Source: Sphingomonas pseudosanguinis
GTDB lineage: Bacteria; Pseudomonadota; Alphaproteobacteria; Sphingomonadales; Sphingomonadaceae
NCBI RefSeq assembly: GCF_014196255.1
Contig: NZ_JACIDH010000012.1
Location: forward strand, 29,992 to 93,991
Direction: 5' to 3'
Length of the DNA: 64,000 nucleotides
A program made the translations under genes and the position numbers. The first letter of the stretch is position 1; every line of letters starts with the position of its first letter. The notes under the pieces were generated by a model. That model saw only the letters and a list, made by a program, of their open reading frames with translations. It did not search any database and was not told the DNA's origin. Shown piece by piece: positions 9,718-17,848 of the stretch.

Positions 9718-9779
9718 TGACGTGCTCCCCTGAAACTCTGCCAGTTTGAGCTAGAGTCCGGCTTCGTGAGGAGACGGAC

Positions 9780-10046
9780 GTGAAGAAGACGAGGTTCAGC
9801 GAGGAGCAGATCATCGCGGTGGTGCGCGAGCAGGAGGGCGGGATGAAGACCGCCGATGTGTGTCGTAAGCACGGCATCAGCAGCGCGACGCTGTACGCGT
9901 GGAAGGCGAAGTATGGCGGCATGGACGTGTCGCAGGCACGCAAGCTGAAGGTGCTCGAGGAGGAGAACGGCCGGCTCAAACGGCTGCTGGCCGATGCCAT
10001 GCTCGACAACGCCGTGCTGAAGGAGGTGGCGGGAAAAAACTGGTGA
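9780..10046 (+). CDS. IS3-family transposase OrfA
   Basis: 88 residues with an N-terminal helix-turn-helix (RFSEEQIIAVVREQEGG, then VCRKHGISSATLYAWKAKYGG) and a C-terminal leucine-zipper-like coil (LKVLEEENGRLKRLLADAMLDN). It binds the terminal repeats. Translation starts at GTG. It ends in a run of A residues at about 10033-10038, followed by the orfB start, the place where IS3 elements make the OrfAB fusion by frameshifting. Confidence 0.92.
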   Translation: MKKTRFSEEQIIAVVREQEGGMKTADVCRKHGISSATLYAWKAKYGGMDVSQARKLKVLEEENGRLKRLLADAMLDNAVLKEVAGKNW

Positions 10047-10830
10047 AGCCCGCCGCTCAGCGGAAAGCTGTCGAGCACGCTCGACAGCTGTTCGGCATCA
10101 GCGAGCGTCGGGCCTGTACGATCTTCGGCGTGGACAGGACGTCGGTGCGCTACGCGCCCCGGCGTAGTGATGATGGCGACCTGCGGTCGCGGTTACGGGA
10201 GATCGCGGCGGAGCGTCGCCGCTTCGGCTACCGGCGGCTGGGGATCATGCTGGCCCGTGAGGGGCTGGTCATGAACCACAAGAAGCTGCTGCGGCTATAC
10301 CGCGAGGAGAACCTGCGGGTCAGGCGCCGGCGCGGTCGCAAACGAGCCATGGGCACCCGAGCGCCCATGGCGCTGCCGCAAGGTCCAAACCAGCGCTGGA
10401 GCCTCGACTTCGTGAGCGATACGCTGATCAGCGGCCGTCGCATCCGCATCCTGGCGGTGGTCGACGACTTCACACGGGAATGCCTGGCGCTGGTGGCCGA
10501 CACCTCGCTGTCAGGCGCGCGTGTCGCTCGTGAGCTCGACGCCATCATCGCCGTCCGAGGCGGACCGCCGCTGATGATCGTCAGCGACAACGTCCTATGT
10601 CGGGAAGCAGCGGCGGGTTTTGGCCAGCAGATATCCATGCGCCGACAACCGTCGGCGCGGCATGCAATCTGAGCCAGATGGCTCCCACCGTCAACGGGAT
10701 CGCTCCCTGCCATAGCAAACACAGGATCCAGCAGCGCCGAGGCGGCCGTGGTCCTCACCATCCTTAAAACGAGATACGCACCCAGGTGGAAGGCCCGAAC
10801 ATTATCTACAGGGTCGCTCGACGAGCGCCC

Positions 10831-12102
10831 TCACGGCACTTGCAGAGAGGGGTCCTTCCACCTGGCATCCGACCGTTCGAGGAACGGCCGGTACTCTGTC
10901 CCCGTCTTGATGACGGCGTGAGCCACGCGCGCCATCTTGGCGGTGAGCGCCGTCATCGCCTTGCGGCGACGGTCGGCATCGTCCGCGTGCCCGGCGACAT
11001 ATCGTCCGAGCTTGTCGCGGAAGCTGTTGTCGCGCTGACGCGCGGCGACCTGGGCAGCCATCCAGAAGGTCCGGCGCAGGCGCGCATTGCCGTACTTGGA
11101 CAGCTTCGTGCGGCCACGGAACGTGCCTGACTGACACGTTGCGAGATCGAGACCGCAGAACTTCAGGAACTGACGATGATGGTTGAAGCGCCGCAGATCA
11201 CCGGCCTCGGCCAGGATGGTCAGCGCGTTGATCGGACCGATGCCCGGAATGTTGCGCAGCAGCTGGTAGTCGACGTCATCGGCGAGCCGCGCATGGGCCA
11301 GCCGCTCGATCTCGTCTCGCTGGTGGATGAGGCTGCGGCCCTGCGCGATGACCATGCGGAACATGGTGATGGCGGCTGAGTTCTCCGGCACCGGCAGTGC
11401 CGTCGAGGCGGACGCCGTCTCGTAGATGTCGTTGATGAGGCGTGCCTTGGAGACCTTGCGGCCGATGAGCGGCCATGCCGCGGCCGAGAACGCCTCGCGG
11501 TCCAGCGCCGTGATGGTGGCCGGCGTCGGAAACCGCTCGATGAGCGCCAGGAACCAGTCGGACCGGCTGTTGCCTGCGAAGCGGGCGATCTCGGGGAAGT
11601 ACAGCGGCAGGTAGTGGGTCAGGATCCGATGCCAGGTCTGCGTCTTCATCCTTGAGATCGTCTCGTGAGTCTTCGAGAGCTCCTGCAGGTCGTTGATTCC
11701 GGCCACCAGCGGGTCGACGTAGCGCTGCGTCGCACCGATCCGCAGCATGTGCAGGATGACCTGCGCGTCCTTGGAGTCGTTCTTGTCCCAGCCGTTGTGC
11801 AGCGCCTCGCGCGTTCTGGCGAGCGCGACCGACGAGATGAGGCGCAGCTCGAACCCTGCCGTCAGCAGCCGGTGCGCCAGCGTACGATGGTAATTACCCG
11901 TCGCCTCGAACCCGACGATGATAGGGCGCCCGATAGCAGCGAGTTGCTCGGCAAAGCCGTCATAGTCCTGCCTGGTCGCCATGACGGTCATCCGCCGGCG
12001 CCGGCCGCCTTCCGGTCGCTCGATGAGAACCTCCTGTCGGCTCTTGGACATGTCGATGGCTACCAGCACGGCGCCGGCAGGCGTAGAGGTGAGCTTGGTC
12101 AT
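10831..12102 (-). CDS. IS110-family transposase (DEDD plus serine recombinase-like domains)
   Basis: 423 residues from ATG 12102. The N-terminal RuvC-like DEDD domain shows the first Asp in VLVAIDMSK, Glu in VGFEATGNYH and the NDSKDAQ motif. The C-terminal transposase_20 domain shows IPGIGPINALTILAEAGDLRRF and the conserved Ser in ATCQSGTFRG. Both halves appear intact. An in-frame start at 12165 would add 21 residues but lacks support. Enzymes of this family recombine DNA under guidance of a non-coding RNA encoded in the element's end. Confidence 0.93.
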   Translation of the reverse strand: MTKLTSTPAGAVLVAIDMSKSRQEVLIERPEGGRRRRMTVMATRQDYDGFAEQLAAIGRPIIVGFEATGNYHRTLAHRLLTAGFELRLISSVALARTREALHNGWDKNDSKDAQVILHMLRIGATQRYVDPLVAGINDLQELSKTHETISRMKTQTWHRILTHYLPLYFPEIARFAGNSRSDWFLALIERFPTPATITALDREAFSAAAWPLIGRKVSKARLINDIYETASASTALPVPENSAAITMFRMVIAQGRSLIHQRDEIERLAHARLADDVDYQLLRNIPGIGPINALTILAEAGDLRRFNHHRQFLKFCGLDLATCQSGTFRGRTKLSKYGNARLRRTFWMAAQVAARQRDNSFRDKLGRYVAGHADDADRRRKAMTALTAKMARVAHAVIKTGTEYRPFLERSDARWKDPSLQVP

Positions 12103-12170
12103 GGTCGGTCGGCCTCCAAAGTGTTGTCTCGACAACCTCACTTTAGATACCTGCTGACCGGCCATGGCTT

Positions 12171-12218
12171 GCCCTGATGAAGTCTGCGGCCGCTACGCGG
12201 CCTTGTCTTCATCAGGGC
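12171..12218. repeat. Strong 12-bp hairpin upstream of the IS110 transposase
   Basis: GCCCTGATGAAG (12171-12182) pairs perfectly with 12207-12218, and a second GC-rich stem (GGCCGC/GCGGCC) lies inside the loop. There is no T-run, so it is not an obvious terminator. It lies in the 5' non-coding end of the element and could shield the transposase from outside transcription or be part of a structured RNA. Confidence 0.6.
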
Positions 12219-12679
12219 CATAGCGGCTCCCGAACCAGCGCTTCCCAATGTGCTACGGCACCGAACTGACCAGCTTGGCGATCCTGAGATGGACGCAAGA
12301 GCGCCCCATCGAGTGGCACTACATCGCGCCGGGCAAGCCGCAGCAGAACGGCTATGTCGAGAGCTTCAACGGCCGCCTGCGCGACGAATGCCTCAACGAG
12401 ACGCTGTTCGTGTCGCTTGGCCATGCCCGCTCGGTGCTGCGGCTATGGCGCGACGACTACAACCATGTGCGCCCGCATAGTGGTGTTGGCGGGCTGACGC
12501 CCGCCGATGCTGCCAGGCGGGTTGTGCAACACCGCCCCGAGGGGCACCATACCAACCCCGGACTCCAGTTATGACTGGTAGAGTTTTGGGGAGCACGTCA
12601 TTGGGGTGATCGACAAGGCGTCGAATGCGCCGAATGTCACTCAGCCCGGGTAGCAGCGTCCCGATCCGGGCCCGATCCT

Positions 12680-14245
12680 TTAAGGCGAAATTTTCGCATT
12701 CGGCGTCAGAGCTTCCCATTCCTCAACCGCCAGACCGGCATGACGGTCCTTTGTGCCTGCCGCATCGAGCACACCGCGCAGATGGCGGGTGGTGACGGGG
12801 CGGAAGCGGATCTCTTGGAACCCGTCCACGCCAGTGTGATAGGTACCCACAATCCGCCGCCACCTCTTGTCCCAATATTCCAGATGCCAGGCCGCTGGCG
12901 GGGCGATGCCCTCGTCCGAGCCGGCGGGGTGGTCGGCGAAGAAGCGGATGCGGCTGGCGTTCAGGGTGACGGGGTGGGGCCAGCGATATTCGATCCATGC
13001 GGTGGCGGGGTTTTGTTTGGTCCAGTTGCTCCACATGTCGGGCGGTAGAGGGTTCGCGCGCACCACGCCGTCGTTCAGCGCGGCGAGCCAATATTGCACC
13101 GGCACCGGCACGTTGGAGGCGGCAGCCGAAGCGCTTGGGGCAATATTGCGGGTAGGGCGTGGCGGTGGGCCGGGGGCCTTGGTCGGCTGTACCGGGCGGA
13201 TGGCGGCGGGGGAGACGCTGTCGTCCCATGTCATCGGATCAAGCGCGACCGAGCGGCGGAAATGGCCGCCGCCTTTCGCGTCCGCCGTATGATAGGCGAG
13301 GTACCAGCGCCCCTTGAATTCGACCGCGCCGGCATGGGAGGTGGTGGAGGAGACGGGGCGCAGGATCACACCGCGATAGGTCCAGGGTCCCAGGGGCGAT
13401 GGGGCCGAGGCATAGGCCTGGCACGCATGGTAGAGGGTCGGGGTGCAGGGGCTGTCGGGGCCGGCATTGTTGGCGGCGTAGAGCAGATAATAGGTGCCGC
13501 GTCGCTTCATCAGCCAAGGCGCTTCGAAGAAGCCGGTCGCGCCGGTGACGATATGCTCGGGCCCCTTGGGGGTGACCATGTCCGCCGCCAGCTCCATCGC
13601 GCGCAGCCGGCCGAAGGTGCCCCAATAGATATAGATGCGGCCGTCATCGTCGATGAGGACGGTGGGATCGATATTCTGGATGTCGTTCGCGACCGGCGTC
13701 TCCTGCGAGATGATCGGGCCGGCGGGATGTGCATCGCGCCAGGGACCGGTCGGCCGATCGGCGACCGCCACGCCGATCGCGAAGCGGTCCTTGGCCTGGC
13801 TCTGGCTCTCGCGCTGCAGGACCGGGGCGTAGAGATAGAAGCGGCCGTCGCGCCCCTTCACCATCTGCCCGGCATAGGCGCGGCCCGGCTCGGCCCAGGC
13901 GAAAACGGTCTCGGGCCGGGCGATGGCGGGGTGGTGTTGCCATCGCCCGCTGGCGGGGTCGTCGGTCGACAGCAGCTGCCACTCGTTCATGATGAAGTCG
14001 TTGACGCCGTCTGGGGCTTCGTCGCGGCCCGCCAGAATCCAGAGCGTATCGCCATCGACCAGCGGCGCGGGGTCGGTCGAATAGAAGCGGCCGTCGCTGA
14101 GGATCGGATTGCCACGGCTATGGATCGTCTCGGGCGACGGCGTCGCGGCACCGACGAGCAGGATCAGCAAGGGCAGGATCGCATGACGCCCCCTCCTGCC
14201 GCGATGAGTCGGCGAGCGGAGTGGAGCGTCATCAGGGATCGTCAT
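12680..14245 (-). CDS. Glycoside hydrolase family 43-like protein with C-terminal beta-sandwich domain
   Basis: 521 residues with an N-terminal membrane/signal segment (about 22-38). The five-bladed GH43 propeller is supported by three acidic positions: Asp in FYSTDPAPLVDGDT (general base), Asp in NIDPTVLIDDDGR (pKa modulator) and Glu in GFFEAPWLMK (general acid). A C-terminal domain (about 380-515) with WIEYRWPHPVTLNASRIRFF resembles an F5/8-type carbohydrate-binding module. It is probably a periplasmic or secreted arabinosidase/xylosidase; the substrate cannot be read from sequence. ATG 14245 is preferred to a TTG 18 bases upstream. No partner genes for pentose use are adjacent. Confidence 0.82.
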   Translation of the reverse strand: MTIPDDAPLRSPTHRGRRGRHAILPLLILLVGAATPSPETIHSRGNPILSDGRFYSTDPAPLVDGDTLWILAGRDEAPDGVNDFIMNEWQLLSTDDPASGRWQHHPAIARPETVFAWAEPGRAYAGQMVKGRDGRFYLYAPVLQRESQSQAKDRFAIGVAVADRPTGPWRDAHPAGPIISQETPVANDIQNIDPTVLIDDDGRIYIYWGTFGRLRAMELAADMVTPKGPEHIVTGATGFFEAPWLMKRRGTYYLLYAANNAGPDSPCTPTLYHACQAYASAPSPLGPWTYRGVILRPVSSTTSHAGAVEFKGRWYLAYHTADAKGGGHFRRSVALDPMTWDDSVSPAAIRPVQPTKAPGPPPRPTRNIAPSASAAASNVPVPVQYWLAALNDGVVRANPLPPDMWSNWTKQNPATAWIEYRWPHPVTLNASRIRFFADHPAGSDEGIAPPAAWHLEYWDKRWRRIVGTYHTGVDGFQEIRFRPVTTRHLRGVLDAAGTKDRHAGLAVEEWEALTPNAKISP

Positions 14246-14332
14246 GGCGGCATGATATCGCAATCACGCCGCTATGAAAGGCAATAGTATACAATCCTAA
14301 TGCTATGTAGACATGTCGATTGGTCGGCAGGT

Positions 14333-14971
14333 CTACGGAAAAAAGCCCTGATCGGCGGGGAGTTCGGCGCTGGCATCCGGCCCCGTATCCCCGTTCAGCA
14401 CCCAGCGATCACCCTCGCGCGTGGCGGCCTGCTCGGCGCTATGCACCTCGCCCAGCTGACGGACGAGGAAGGGGAAGGCGGCGCGGACGTCGGCACGCTG
14501 AGTCCAGGCGGGCGGCTGGACGATGCGATAGTCGTAGCGCAGCACCTCACCCTTGACCGCCGGACCGGTCGCGGTGCCGACATCGCGTGCCTTGGGACGG
14601 ACCGCGACCACCTGCTTGCGGCCGTAGCAGAGCAGAGGCTCGGCCGGGCTGCCGGGGTCCAAGCGACGTAACCAGAGGTCACGCTTGCCCGCCTCGGTCG
14701 GCTCGATCCGGACGCGCGGACGATCGCCGGTGTCGGGCAAGGCCACACGGCGGATCAGCCCGGCCGCGACCAACGCGTCGACCCTGGGGCCGCTCAGCGC
14801 ATCGGCGCTGAATTCGATCGGCCATGTGCCCGACAGCAGCGGTGCGCATTGCCGCTGCCCCCCCACCTGCGCGCGGATCTGGGCGAGCGCCTCGCCGCTG
14901 GGCTGGGGCTGGCTCGCCCCTTCGCTGCATGCGGCGAGCAGCGCCAGTCCGGCGACCAGCGCGCGGGTCAC
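14333..14971 (-). CDS. Predicted lipoprotein of unknown function
   Basis: 212 residues starting at GTG 14971, which overlaps the stop of the upstream gene (GTGA). The N-terminus VTRALVAGLALLAACSEG carries a lipobox with the acceptor Cys near residue 15. The rest is soluble with a helix-rich N-part and beta-rich C-part and no motif I recognise; three further Cys are visible. Translational coupling to the upstream protein suggests a functional pair, for example secreted protein and anchored partner or toxin and immunity protein. That reading is inference. Confidence 0.7.
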   Translation of the reverse strand: MTRALVAGLALLAACSEGASQPQPSGEALAQIRAQVGGQRQCAPLLSGTWPIEFSADALSGPRVDALVAAGLIRRVALPDTGDRPRVRIEPTEAGKRDLWLRRLDPGSPAEPLLCYGRKQVVAVRPKARDVGTATGPAVKGEVLRYDYRIVQPPAWTQRADVRAAFPFLVRQLGEVHSAEQAATREGDRWVLNGDTGPDASAELPADQGFFP

Positions 14972-15984
14972 GTCCGCAGCCCCAGCGGCGCCAGCGGCTG
15001 TGTCATGTCGGACAGCCAGGTCAGGGTGCGCTCGGCCGCAGCGACCTCCTTCAGCCGGGCCTGGCCGGCATCGCTTTTGCTGAACCAGCCGCCGGGGGCA
15101 TAAAAGGCGTTGCCGCGCACATGCTTGTGCACCTTGTCGATCTGATCCTCGACATCGCCGCCCGGGCGGGTGACGCCGACCCATTGCACGGGGCCGCGCG
15201 AGGGATCGGTATTGCCGCGGGGATAGTCGCGCGAACTGGGCAGCGCATCGATCGGCTTGCTGGTCAGGCTGTGCATGTTGCCTGGAATGGTCTGGGTCAC
15301 CAACTCGTCGGAATCGAGTACCCAGACCATATAGAAGCCGAGCTCGATCTTGGGCGCCAGCCGGGCGGGATCGATCTTGCCATTCGGCTTGTTGGCGATC
15401 GGCGCGGCGCGCAAGGAGTCATAGGCGCGCGCCTTGTCACGCTCGCTCAGCGAGCCGCTGCGCTCGATCGCGTCGGCCGCCTCGAACGCCAGCAGCTTGT
15501 GGTTGATCAGCCAGGAATTGAGCTGCTTGTCGCGGTTCAGCGGGTCGGTGGCCAGCAGGTCGCGGCTGTTGCTCATCGCCTTGACGATCGAGTCCTTGAT
15601 GACCTTGCCCGTCTCGTCCTTGACGATGTCGAGCGCCTTGCCGATCGCGAAGGTGGCGGTCGCATTGGCGGCCACCGCATTATAGACGTTCAGCGCACGG
15701 GTGGTGCTGCGCCCCGCCAGCAGGCGCAGCGCGCCGCGATTGGCCAGCACCCGCAGCGAAGAGGTGGCGGCGGTCGCCATCAGGATCGATCCCGGCAGGA
15801 TCGCCGCGGCGGTCACGAACAGCTCGGCGCGCGCCTTGTCGCTGTCATTCTGCTTCTTGAAGGTGTCGTTGTAGCTTTTGTACGCCGTATTGTAGGCGAT
15901 GATATAGGGGTTGCAGACATTGGCCTGCCACGCATCCACCGCATCGCTCACCTGGTTGCGATAGCTTTGTAGTCGATCCGGCAT
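14968..15984 (-). CDS. Unknown protein with a hydrophobic segment, paired with a lipoprotein
   Basis: 338 residues from ATG 15984, which has GGAGGG five bases upstream; in-frame codons further upstream lack a site. A helical N-terminus (residues 1-55) is followed by hydrophobic or small-residue stretches (about 58-80 and 100-130) that could insert in a membrane. The C-terminal half is polar and rich in conserved-looking Trp/Gly turns (VQWVGVTRPGGDVEDQ). There is no signal peptide. I do not recognise the family. The overlap with the lipoprotein gene and the T6SS effector module 4 kb away make an effector-immunity pair worth testing, but nothing diagnostic is present. Confidence 0.65.
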   Translation of the reverse strand: MPDRLQSYRNQVSDAVDAWQANVCNPYIIAYNTAYKSYNDTFKKQNDSDKARAELFVTAAAILPGSILMATAATSSLRVLANRGALRLLAGRSTTRALNVYNAVAANATATFAIGKALDIVKDETGKVIKDSIVKAMSNSRDLLATDPLNRDKQLNSWLINHKLLAFEAADAIERSGSLSERDKARAYDSLRAAPIANKPNGKIDPARLAPKIELGFYMVWVLDSDELVTQTIPGNMHSLTSKPIDALPSSRDYPRGNTDPSRGPVQWVGVTRPGGDVEDQIDKVHKHVRGNAFYAPGGWFSKSDAGQARLKEVAAAERTLTWLSDMTQPLAPLGLRT

Positions 15985-16118
15985 TGTGCCCTCCATCGGT
16001 CGTCCGGGGGATGGGCCGCGCCATCGGGACGGTGGTCGAAAGTTGCTCAGTGCGAACGTGGGAGGGACCCTAGGGTGCAATATCGTGGGGCGACAAGGGG
16101 GTAGCCGCTTCGCCTGGG

Positions 16119-17666
16119 TTAAGTCGGGCTGTCCAGAGCGGCGCGTGACGGGCAGTGCGCGGGCGTCGTGCCCGGCCCCGGACGATAGACCAGCCGCATC
16201 CGATGCGGCCCCGTCGGCACGCAGGCGGCTAGGTGATAATCGCGCGCCAACACGCCGCGCAGCACCGCGCGGGTGGCGGCATTGCCAAAGGCGAAGCGCG
16301 GATAATCGTCGACGATCGCGCCCGGTCGCTGGGCCAGGATGCGGCGGATCTCGGCGACGGGATCGGTGCCGATCGCGGCCGCGCTCGCCTCGTCGCGGGT
16401 GTTGAGATGACCGGGAAAGACCCAGCGCGACGGCAGGCAGCTATGGGTCAGCATATAGAGCGCCGGATAGCCGTCATAGACATAGAGGCAGCCGCTGATC
16501 GGTGTCGCCGCGTGCGCGACCGCGATCGCCTCGGCCGCGCCGCCCTTGGTACGTTCGCTGAAGAAAAGCACGATCTGTCCGGCCAATGCGATCGCGAGGA
16601 CGAAGGCGATGATCCATGTCCGCCGCCAGCGGTCGAACACGGGCGCCGCGACGATCACGGCGGGCAGGACGATCGGCATGGCATAATGCGGGCTGCCGAA
16701 CCGGCCATAGAGCAGCACCGCCAAGACCGTCACCGCCAGCCAGATCAGCAGCACGCCGAAGCCGCCCCGCGCCTCGCCCGGCACCCGCCGCCAGGGCCGG
16801 CCGAGCGCGATCACCAGCGCCAGCGGCGACAGGATGCCGACACAGGCCGCCAGCCCTTCCAGTTCGTCAGTCAGCGGCCGCGCCGCCTGTCCGCCGACCG
16901 ACAGGAAATTTCCGAACAGCCAGGCGGGGCCATGCCCCATCGCGGTATAGATGCCATAGACGACCAGCGTCGGCAGCAGCGCCAGCGCGATCCACCCCAG
17001 CGCCATGCCGGCCAGTCGCGCCATCGGCACCCGCATGCGCCACCCGTGCCAGAGCAGGATGCAGCCAAAGGCCACCCCTTCGGGCAGCACCGAATATTTG
17101 ATCTGGAGCGCGATCCCGATCGCCGCCATTGCGACCGCGCCTTGGACGCACAGCCGCCCCCGCCCCTGGACCGCGCGCAGCACTGCACCCGCCGCCACCA
17201 GCATCAGCGCATTGTAGAAGACGGGGGACTGGCCCCCTTCCCCCTCCATCAGGTTCAGCCAGAGAATGTAGAGGATCGCCGCCACGACCGCGCCGATGGG
17301 GCCGGCGAACCGCCGTGCCACCCGGTGCACGCCATAAGCGGTGGCGATGACGAAACCGGTCGTGACCAGCTTATAGGCCAGGAACCCGTCACCCCCGAGC
17401 AGCCGCGCGCCAGCATAGAGCAGGAACAGCCCGATCGGCTTGCGATCGAAAATGTCGACATAGGGCAGCGCGCCGTGCAGCATCCGGTCGCCGACCAGCA
17501 GATAGAATTGCTCGTCGAACCCGATCACCGGATTGCCGAAGGTCCGCGCGCGGGCGACCAGCGCGACCAGCGTCAGGAGCAGCAGCACGATCCCCTGCCC
17601 GCCCCAGCCCTGCCCGTTCCGGCTGCGCCGCGCCGTCCATCCCCGCTGACCCTGCCCGTCCTTCAT
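16119..17666 (-). CDS. GT39/ArnT-like membrane glycosyltransferase (GT-C fold)
   Basis: 515 residues with about eleven membrane helices. The first periplasmic loop holds the acidic motif FDEQFYLLVGDRMLHGALPYVD followed by DRKPIGLFLLY, the active-site signature of the PMT/ArnT/RgtA GT-C superfamily. These enzymes use polyprenyl-phosphate sugars and act on the periplasmic face. The C-terminal 100 residues form a small soluble domain. Divergent from the GT4 gene at 17849 with a 182-base intergenic region that contains no other gene. The acceptor is unknown. Confidence 0.8.
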   Translation of the reverse strand: MKDGQGQRGWTARRSRNGQGWGGQGIVLLLLTLVALVARARTFGNPVIGFDEQFYLLVGDRMLHGALPYVDIFDRKPIGLFLLYAGARLLGGDGFLAYKLVTTGFVIATAYGVHRVARRFAGPIGAVVAAILYILWLNLMEGEGGQSPVFYNALMLVAAGAVLRAVQGRGRLCVQGAVAMAAIGIALQIKYSVLPEGVAFGCILLWHGWRMRVPMARLAGMALGWIALALLPTLVVYGIYTAMGHGPAWLFGNFLSVGGQAARPLTDELEGLAACVGILSPLALVIALGRPWRRVPGEARGGFGVLLIWLAVTVLAVLLYGRFGSPHYAMPIVLPAVIVAAPVFDRWRRTWIIAFVLAIALAGQIVLFFSERTKGGAAEAIAVAHAATPISGCLYVYDGYPALYMLTHSCLPSRWVFPGHLNTRDEASAAAIGTDPVAEIRRILAQRPGAIVDDYPRFAFGNAATRAVLRGVLARDYHLAACVPTGPHRMRLVYRPGPGTTPAHCPSRAALDSPT

Positions 17667-17848
17667 ACGACCAGCGGGTGGGTCGCTTTGCGCACGAAGG
17701 CAAGCGGCAATGCGTCGGGGCTGCGATGACAGTCCCTTATGACGCCTGTGTCATGGGGGGCTGTCTATGGACGGGGCGGTCATGCTATCCGGGCGGCCTA
17801 TGAGCGGGATCATGGGCCATATCGACGAGGATCGGGCGGGCGGATGAC

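Larger units (their letters stand above)
10593..12257 (-). mobile_element. IS110 family element (IS1111-like) inserted in IS3 orfB
   Basis: A 1,665-bp insertion defined by the break in the IS3 reading frame (one base of ambiguity at the ends). There is no long terminal repeat and no target duplication, as usual for IS110. A short subterminal inverted repeat with core GGGAAGC lies about 10 bases inside each end (10602-10608, and the complement at 12240-12246), which fits the IS1111 subgroup. The transposase points to the left. The non-coding ends are about 238 bases (10593-10830, downstream of the gene) and 155 bases (12103-12257, upstream). Confidence 0.85.
10043..12574 (+). pseudogene. IS3-family transposase OrfB, interrupted within its catalytic motif
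   Basis: The first part (10043-10592) carries the helix-turn-helix, the RRFGYRRL segment and the first catalytic Asp in WSLDFVSD. It stops at the second, MIVSDN. The second part (12258-12574) continues with GTELTS and contains the catalytic Glu in [13 protein letters not shown]. Joining the parts gives 867 bases, an open 288-codon frame. The IS110-type insertion therefore sits between the Asn and Gly codons of the SDN-GTE motif and inactivates the transposase. Confidence 0.92.
9718..12600 (+). mobile_element. IS3-family insertion sequence (IS407-like), split by an IS110-type element
   Basis: Terminal inverted repeats at 9718-9744 and 12575-12600 match closely (both read TGACGTGCTCCCC from the outside). 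They are flanked by a 4-bp direct repeat TTGG (9714-9717 and 12601-12604), the duplication size of the IS407 group. Without the insertion at about 10593-12257 the element is about 1.2 kb, the normal size. The conserved duplication shows that it arrived by ordinary transposition and that the second element landed later. Confidence 0.93.

Noticed and set aside
12171..12218. Rho-independent terminator
   Set aside because: The hairpin is strong but no T-run follows on either strand, so only the hairpin is reported.
13094..14287. 397-codon open frame on the plus strand
   Set aside because: Antisense of the GH43 gene, glycine/arginine-rich without motifs.
16233..17729. 498-codon open frame on the plus strand
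   Set aside because: Antisense shadow of the GT39-like gene; the translation is dominated by Arg, Gln, Asp and His and has no hydrophobic pattern or motif.
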